Shown: positions 57,590 through 64,000 of the stretch, piece by piece
How positions within the stretch are numbered: the first letter of the stretch is position 1
How the letters are laid out: each line of letters begins with the position of its first letter
Assembly: GCF_002288925.2 (NCBI RefSeq)
Contig: NW_022098049.1
Span: 879,409 to 943,408, forward strand
Reading direction: 5' to 3'
From: Delphinapterus leucas
Taxonomy: Eukaryota > Chordata > Mammalia > Artiodactyla > Monodontidae
Length of the DNA: 64,000 nucleotides
Notes under the pieces: model-generated
The model's database searches: none
Told to the model about the DNA's origin: nothing
Seen by the model: only the letters and a program-made list of their open reading frames with translations
Position numbers and translations under genes: made by a program

Positions 57590-57790
57590 TGGTAGATTCA
57601 ATGTCAAATTACTCGCTCTGTGGCGATGGACGTATTATTCAACATCTCTGAAGTTCAGTTTCTTCAACTGTAAGATAAGGATGTAAACATCAACTAACAT
57701 ACGATTGCTCTGAGAAAAAAGTAAGGTCCTTATTAGAGCACCTGATCTAATAGACACTTGATAGATAATAGTTTTGTTATTAAAAATATT
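57590..57790 (+). mobile_element. MIR
   Basis: 'aaattactcgctctgtggcg', 'ttcagtttcttcaactgtaa', 'gataaggatgtaaacatcaa' and 'gcacctgatctaatagacac' follow a sense MIR. Confidence 0.7.
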
Positions 57791-58654
57791 ATTAGTATTT
57801 TTGCAGTTGCTGCCTTTGTGTGTGTTATGTGTGGTTAGAATGTAAGTCTTCCTTCAATACAATGATTTCAGTGTAACCAGGACTCCAGAAATCCCAGGAG
57901 GGTCTCCACTAACAATCCACCCTTATTTTACAACGAAAGGCTCAGAGGAGAAAAAGGGCCAACACTCCAGAATTAATATCTCTGAAGGATAGTTTCCCTT
58001 CAGTCAACTGAGAGTCAGTTGTAATAAAGGAAAAATGATTATTTTCCTGATCAGTTTTGCTAATCATCACAGACAGATGGAACATTAGGAAACCTTGCAG
58101 GGAAAAGAGCAATGGTCAGATGGGGAAATGGTGGCTTTCGACACTGGCTGCCTGAGATTTAGACCTTTGTGTGTTTTCCTGCCCACCGGTCTGAGAGTGT
58201 GAGTCGGTGATATTTTGGCCTCCTTCAATCAAACTTTCCTTCCACAAAAATGGGAATGACCTGAAGACCATCTTAACTAGCCCCCCACACTTCCCTGATC
58301 AGTCTCTAGATAAAGTATCTTTTCCCGGCTCCCAGTTTCCTTTGTTATCTTCCAAAGAGGCAAAAACATATGCTTCATGAAATCAACAATTCATTCCCAC
58401 TCTGTGGCTTTTTATTGTGGGATTAGATAAAAAAGGGAGACGAAGTCAAGAAATCAGTCTCAGCTGAACATCGTCCAGCCCTAGGTGGAAATACTTTCTA
58501 CCTGTGTGTATGAGGCAGGCCTCACTGCTGTGGGCATCAAGAGATCACCAACTCACAGGAGGAACAGCTTCTCTCCTTTTATTACAGTCTCTACAGAGGT
58601 ACTTGTGACAATGTTCCATTTATAAAGAAATATGGATATTTGCATATTCACTTG
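57791..58654. other. Single-copy block, possible conserved non-coding DNA
   Basis: 58030-58560 shows no recognisable transposon, is richer in GC than its surroundings, and contains several GATA-like words (agataaagtatc, ttatct, agataaaa) and a homeobox-like ggattag. No reading frame of note. Conservation cannot be judged here. Confidence 0.35.
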
Positions 58655-59175
58655 TAATAGTAATAATTATAATAACGGGTAACAGTTACAACACTTTCTA
58701 TGTAGCAGCCTCTGAATTAGTGTTTCCTAAGATATCTGTGATAAAGGATCAGATTTTTTACCAAATTAAATTAAATTAAATAATATAAAAATGAAACAAA
58801 AAGACATTCAAAATGCACGTGCACTTTGCATTATTAGATTTAACATACATAAAATTACCACCAAACTCATTAAAAATTTCTGAATGTTTATTTAAATTTC
58901 CACACTTTTCATGGAATGGTCACAGGTTGTGAACCAGCTCTATTTGTGAACCACGCTTTGGTGGTGCTGCTGTAAACAGAGTGTGCATATTATAACGTGA
59001 TTAATCCTTAAACTACCTTATTATGTAGGTGCTTTTATTTTCTCCATTTTACAACCAAGGAAGATGAAGCATGAGGCATTAAATGACTTGTTCAAGGTCA
59101 TTCATCTTATAAATGTTAGGCAGAATATGAACTCAAGATCCAGAGTTTACACTCCTAACTACTATACTATATTGA
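58655..59175 (-). mobile_element. MIR split by about 250 bp
   Basis: The first part (58655-58735: 'taataattataataacgggt', 'acaacactttctatgtagca') and second part (58998-59175: 'ttaatccttaaactacctta', 'tattttctccattttacaac', 'gacttgttcaaggtcattca', 'gcagaatatgaactcaagat') are colinear parts of one reverse MIR. The intervening 58740-58996 is foreign to MIR and is AT-rich with an 'agctctatttgtgaacca' region, perhaps a diverged DNA transposon. Confidence 0.6.
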
Positions 59176-59214
59176 AGAAATAAAAGTTTCTGGTATGTTT
59201 CTAATACCTAATAA

Positions 59215-59445
59215 TCAAAGACAGAGTTACCGCAGTTCTGTATATTTGTGTCACACCCTGTACTGTCTAAAGTACTTTTACGTGTATTTGATCATTTGAT
59301 ACTGACAGCAGTCCTGTGACTAAAAAAGACAAGAATCATTTTCTCCATTGTCATGTGTGGACACTTGGGTCCCTGAGATGTTAACTGACTGGTCTAAGGT
59401 AAAAGACATGATTTGAGCTGAATGTCCGGACACCTCATCAGCTGT
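59215..59445 (-). mobile_element. MIR
   Basis: 'taaagtacttttacgtgtat', 'gacagcagtcctgtgact', 'cattttctccattgtcatgt' and 'gttaactgactggtctaagg' follow reverse MIR. Confidence 0.65.
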
Positions 59446-60239
59446 TTTATAAGAATCATACAGTAAGGAATGTGTGGTTTAGACAAGAGAGACTAAGGCA
59501 CCAGGAACCTTTACTAAAAGTAGCAAAAATCTGTATGGTGGAGATAACAAAACGTAAGATGCATGACTGTGCTTACAAGAAAAAAAAAAAAAAACAGTTG
59601 CTAGAAATCAGAATAAAGATGTTACTTAAAAGTAGAAAGCTAGGCATGTGATGAGGCTCTGGCTGCCTTGGTGCATTTACAGTTGGTTTACTCTAGAACA
59701 ACTAGAAGTGGGCATAGAATTGAAGCCTCATAGATAGTTAAAGCGTGGGTATAACTTTAAGACCTTTTGTTTTCTAACATGATCTTCAATCTATATAGCT
59801 TTTGCATTCATGTCAATTAATTTTTGCAAAAGCAATATTAATTAGAGTGACTATATCCATTTGAGATGAAGATACTGAAAATGACAGGGTTTAAAGAGAT
59901 CGCCAAAGCTAAGAAGTAAAAGGGTTGGAATCGAGTAGTGTTCTTTTGGCTTGAAATCCCAGATTCTTTCCTATTTGTAGCACTGTCTACATAATCTTCC
60001 TGTTTTATAGATACTTCTATGATTTCCTCCGTCATAAACTGCAGGGACAGTGGAGGTAATGTATAGGGTGGGTAGAAATGGATTAGTTAAATTTCAGCTT
60101 TGGTCAGGTAACAGTTTAAGGAAAAAGAATCTAAATAATAGAAATGTCCTTTACAAAGAATATGAGACCTAGGTTATAGCACAAGTTTTACTATTAACTA
60201 ATCAAGTAACTATAGGCCAAATTTTAATTTTTTCATTAA
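59446..60239. other. Single-copy interval
   Basis: An A14 run near 59580. 60005-60230 includes sense-MIR-like words ('ctattaactaatcaagtaac') but too short to call. Confidence 0.4.
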
Positions 60240-60725
60240 AAAAAAACTTGAGAGCTTGTTATACACAAACACTGAGATAGGACAGGAGGATAAGATAAAT
60301 GGTATATGGCCTTAGTTTTTTCATGGGATTCATGGCCTATTGCAGTGGGCTCATTAGTCTTTATGAATAACATACTCCTTCAAGAATTTATTGAAACCTT
60401 TGGATTCTGTCTACAGAAAACTGTAGAGGTGACATAGACATACAATTCTGCTTACAATTTCAAGGGTTTATAGATTGTACCACTTTCTGAAATGAAAGGC
60501 ATCCACAGGCGCTCTCGGGAGCTCTAAACATCACCCAGGTAAATCACCTCAATTTGAAGAGGTGGAAAAGAAAAAATGCATAAGCCAATTGGTAATATTA
60601 AAGGTATGGATTACTAGTCCCAGCGGTGGCCTACAGAGGAATGGTGAGCTCTGCTAACAAGAAGTCAGGAGCGGCTTCCGAAAAGAGGAGATGCTTGGGC
60701 TAGATCCTCAAGAATGAGCTCAGAA
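60240..60725 (+). mobile_element. Ancient interspersed repeat, same type as 16200
   Basis: 'gttatacacaaacactgaga', 'taggacaggaggataagata' and 'gggattcatggcctattgca' open the pattern, and 'aagtcaggagcggcttccga' with 'gctagatcctcaagaatgag' closes it. This is the longest of the four copies of this type in the window. The middle (60370-60600) matches poorly. Confidence 0.45.
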
Positions 60726-61799
60726 GTCACGAAGTCTCTTTGGAATTTCAGATTCTTAAGTTGTAAAATATAGGGTTAGAAGATCTCTGAGGTTTTTGCT
60801 AGCCATGATATTTTATAATGTTATGGAGTTCAAAAGATGTTCATAAGCTGATGTCCTCCCACCCACTGGCACCTCTTGACCTCAATCTTTAACACCACTA
60901 TTATGCTATGGTCTTTCTCCCAAAAAGGCATGGTCAGAACTGGTTTAGAAGAAAAAGGAGATACGTTATAAGACTTCCTTACATGTTTGCAAGAAAAAGT
61001 CCATGACTCTTGAATAGAGACAGGAAAACCCTCTTTTTCTCCCCAGTTCCTGTCTTGAGGATGTCTCAATTGGCAGATCTTGTGCCAATAGGTAAGGGAA
61101 GGCTTCCATCTATGCTGCTGGAATTGTGGACAGGATCACCAGAGTGCCCACGTAGGGCAGGAACACATGAAAACATTTCTCAGAAAACAGCATTTCTCCC
61201 TTCTCAGTTAAGACAATGTTTTGTTTTTGTTTAGGAAACATAGAAATTGAGAATGAACAAGCTGGATTGGGTCATCTAATCTTTCCTCCTGGGAGTGGGT
61301 GAGTTGCTGCAGCATATTCATTCAATTCTTTTCCAATTTCCCATGGAGACTCCAGGGGGGGTTTTCACCATACTCTCTGGACGATCACTCTGTGCTCTAA
61401 GTCAATATTGCATGAAGATTGTTATGACATTGGAAGGAAAAGTGAAAAGAACCTCCAACAAAAACATTTGTTGAGGGGGTCAATTTAAAAGGAGTTAACT
61501 CTGTACATAGATGTTAAAACTGAATAAGCATAAGGGGCACTATATTTCCCTATGCTGAAAAAAGTAGTTTCATAATTTTGATTAACCAAAGATAAAAATG
61601 TAATTACGCTTCTGTTTCCTAATTGCAAGTGCACTATCCTGTGTGTGTCCAAGACTGAGAGATTATTGAACTTTGTAAGTTTCTTGATTTTTAAAAAATT
61701 GTGGTGTTTTTAAACATATTGAATATGATAATAAATGCTTTGAGCTTACAAGGAATTCATTATCATGTGTATGTTCTAAAAGGTTAAATGTATCTGTAT
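60726..61799. other. Single-copy interval
   Basis: Overlapping short frames (60830-61234) have no recognisable product. No element recognised. Confidence 0.4.
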
Positions 61800-61990
61800 T
61801 CTGAGTTTTGTTGAATATTTGCTCTGTGCCAAATTGTTATGTTAAGCATCTTACATGAATTTTCTATGTCAAACCTCATAAAACAGTGTGATGGATTTTA
61901 TCCCTTTTCCAGGTAAATAACAAAGAAACAATCAACAATTGAGCTTTACAAAAGCTAACCAATGTGCTCAATTTCATAACTACATATGGC
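61800..61990 (-). mobile_element. MIR fragment
   Basis: 'gttgaatatttgctctgtgc', 'gttaagcatcttacatgaat' and 'tgatggattttatccctttt' follow reverse MIR. Confidence 0.65.
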
Positions 61991-62229
61991 TGGGTAGAGT
62001 TTTGTGGTCAGTTCTATCTGATTCCAAAGCGCTGAGCCACTGTCTTTTACTTTACATTCCCCATTCTACCTAGCAACACATTAAGTAATTATCAGGTATT
62101 TAAAAAATGTTTTTCCATGCACTGTTCTTTTAGATAGAGAAGAGCAGCATTTGCTATTGGATTTTATGTTTATAGGGACCTTGCTTCAGTTTAGAAATAT
62201 ATAGAGTGTATATTGCAGGTCCCTCCCAT
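61991..62229. other. Short spacer
   Basis: Nothing recognised. Confidence 0.35.
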
Positions 62230-62425
62230 GACTGACTTGTACACCTGCTCCATTTCTTTGACCTCAGGCACGCCACATAACACTTATGTGTCTGCCTCAG
62301 TTTCCCATCTCTAAAACGGAAATTGAGTACATCTTTCATGAGGTTGTTGTGAGAATTTAATGATTGGATATGTGAAAGGCAGTTAGAATATGATTTAGAA
62401 CTAACATAAAATTAAATATTAATTA
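62230..62425 (+). mobile_element. MIR
   Basis: 'tctgcctcagtttcccatct', 'ctaaaacggaaattgagtac' and 'gttgttgtgagaatttaatg' are the conserved sense MIR core. Confidence 0.8.
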
Positions 62426-63329
62426 CAATATATTTTATTAGTACATAGTTATGGTTATACTAATATCTTCATTAATGCTTTCATTGTTCAGTATATGTTT
62501 ACTATTTATATTATATTATATCCATGTACTTTATTTATATTAATTATTACTATCAGTACATATTTCACCCCTGGTCATTCGATCTGAAATCTCTTCATTA
62601 CCTGTGTATTCCTTTAGATCCTAGAATCTCTTTAGTTTTGTACAGTCTGCTAATTGAATGGAAATACCTCTAAGAGGAATATTAGTTTAGTCTTTATTTG
62701 CAATCTAATTGTGCATTAATATATCAAGTTGTGTCCTTTTCTACCCAGAGTCTGGAGAAGGGATTCCAGATGGATGAATTTAGCAGCATACGGTAGACAC
62801 TTGAAAGAAGATGCAAGGAGGGAAAATGGGCTAAAATTAGAGCAAATAGGCTGCCTAGGAAAAACGAGCCTTCCTTCTTCACAGTTTGGTTCATGTATTC
62901 CCTGGATTAACTGATATTTAATATATGGGGTGATTGTCCTTTCACACATGAAAACGCAACTTTCACTCATCCCCTCTGAGTACAAGTTTTTTGGATTTTT
63001 TAGCAACTTCAAGGATCAGGCAGTTAAGTTAATAAGCTGACATTAAAGTGTTTTTTTGGCTGGAATTCTATAATTATATATTGTATCTTATAATTATATA
63101 TTGTATACATTTTCAATGTTATTTGAAAAATAAAATTTATTTTTATTAAAAATAAAGTCATATTCAATATTAGTACTTAAAATTTATGCTCATAATGGAG
63201 TATTGGGAAAATGCATTAAGTGGAAACAAAGGAAAATAGTCACTTACAGTGCCAATATTCAAAGACAAGCACACAACACTTTTTTGTATTTTTATTTTAT
63301 TTTTTTATTTAAGTATGAACGTTTGTCCT
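62426..63329. other. AT-rich interval with short tandem repeat
   Basis: Contains the 20-bp tandem pair at 63069-63106 and long A/T runs. 62716-63012 holds overlapping frames on both strands with no recognisable product. Confidence 0.45.
63069..63106 (+). repeat. AT-rich 20-bp tandem pair
   Basis: tataattatatattgtat occurs at 63069-63086 and 63089-63106, period 20. Confidence 0.95.
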
Positions 63330-63585
63330 GTTCTCTTGCTCTGTTACTTTTTTATGCATATGATAATTTTTTAATTTTTTTCACATATTAAATATTATAC
63401 ACATTTTTCTTATTGTTACATAATGTGTAAAACAATTTTAATGGCTGCATAAATTTGTTCAGTAGACGTGGTTTCCATATTTTATTTAACCATTTTTCTA
63501 ATTGCTGCACACTTATTTTGTATGTAGTTTATATATTATTTTGATTTATTGTACTTATAAATAATACTATGATGAGCATTTTGTG
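63330..63585 (-). mobile_element. Old L1 3' fragment, antisense
   Basis: 'aatggctgcataaatttgtt', 'tttatttaaccatttttcta', 'attgctgcacacttattttg' and 'aataatactatgatgagcat' parallel antisense L1M 3' UTR text ('accattcccctattgttgga', 'aacaatgctgcaatgaac'). Confidence 0.65.
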
Positions 63586-63589
63586 TATA

Positions 63590-64000
63590 AACAAATGTAT
63601 TGAGCCCTGAATATGTGCTAGGTCCAGAGCCTGGCCCTGTGGAATCAGTACTGAATAAGTCATGGTCCAGCCTGTGAGGACCTTATAATACATTGGAAAA
63701 GATTGACAAATAAATCAGTAAACACCTTTCTCTGCACAACTTGGTAAGAGCTTTAATCTGATGTTAAAAATTTGCTTTTGAAGCATAAAGGAAGAGCATT
63801 TACCTCCAGCAAGGGCTTGAGACAACTACTTGGATGGAGTAATGCCTGAACCAAGATTGAAAGTTGAGTAGAATTTAACTGGAGAAAATAGTGGGAACAG
63901 AAGAACTTTTTTCCAAGAGGAAAAGAGATTATGCAAATGTACATAGCTCTCTGAGCAATACGGACTAGTCCAATATGACAAGAGAAAAAAAGAAAAACAA
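63590..64000 (+). mobile_element. Ancient interspersed repeat, same type as 16200
   Basis: 'aaatgtattgagccctgaat', 'gtgctaggtccagagcctgg' and 'cctgtgaggaccttataata' open the pattern; 'cctgaaccaagattgaaag' near 63846 is its usual closing phrase. It may continue past the window edge. Confidence 0.45.

Overview
This is a nuclear genomic window from a mammal, most likely a cetacean (dolphin or whale). The strongest evidence is four copies of a tRNA-derived SINE with the CHR-2-type consensus I know from cetaceans (25242-25453 +, 40230-40440 +, 41300-41528 -, 52798-53004 -), plus one older CHR-1-like copy (46092-46282 +). All carry an A-rich tail and flanking direct repeats. The background of MIR, L2, MLT1/MaLR LTRs, L1, hAT and Tigger fossils is that of a placental mammal. 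The DNA is visibly AT-rich.

I find no functional protein-coding gene and no RNA gene. Every open frame is short (longest 210 codons, running through a SINE), none shows a convincing exon structure, and the longest recognisable coding relic is the broken C-terminal part of an L1 ORF2. The window is therefore intergenic or deep intronic. Splice-level exons cannot be excluded by eye.

Layout. 1-4.2 kb: an MLT1-type LTR with an unusual 44-bp palindrome, then two ERV LTRs. 4.2-9.9 kb: a young L1 tail, L2, a GT/GA microsatellite, and a nested Tigger-like element plus class I ERV LTR whose target duplications can be read exactly. 9.9-12.5 kb: L1 fragments including a 1.8-kb antisense L1. 12.5-20 kb: mostly single-copy DNA with MIRs. 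20-26 kb: L2, L1, two MLT1 LTRs, a short mariner MITE, a hAT fossil and a SINE. 26-34 kb: single-copy blocks, an old L1 and another MLT1. 34-38 kb: a dense LTR block. 38-46 kb: MER5A-like element, three SINE insertions and a 20-bp minisatellite. 46-53 kb: Tigger-like and ERVL-like relics, a single-copy block, L2, and a 2.8-kb antisense L1. 53-64 kb: MIRs, an MLT1 carrying a GA microsatellite, an unassigned block with a 106-codon frame, and AT-rich DNA.

The most checkable observations are the palindrome at 682-725, the nested insertion at 7452-8367, the mariner hairpin at 24602-24684 (which resembles the ruminant miR-2284/2285 precursors), an inverted SINE pair near 40.2-41.5 kb, and a strong minus-strand bias of L1 and MLT1 elements. 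I saw no sign of a novel multi-gene system.
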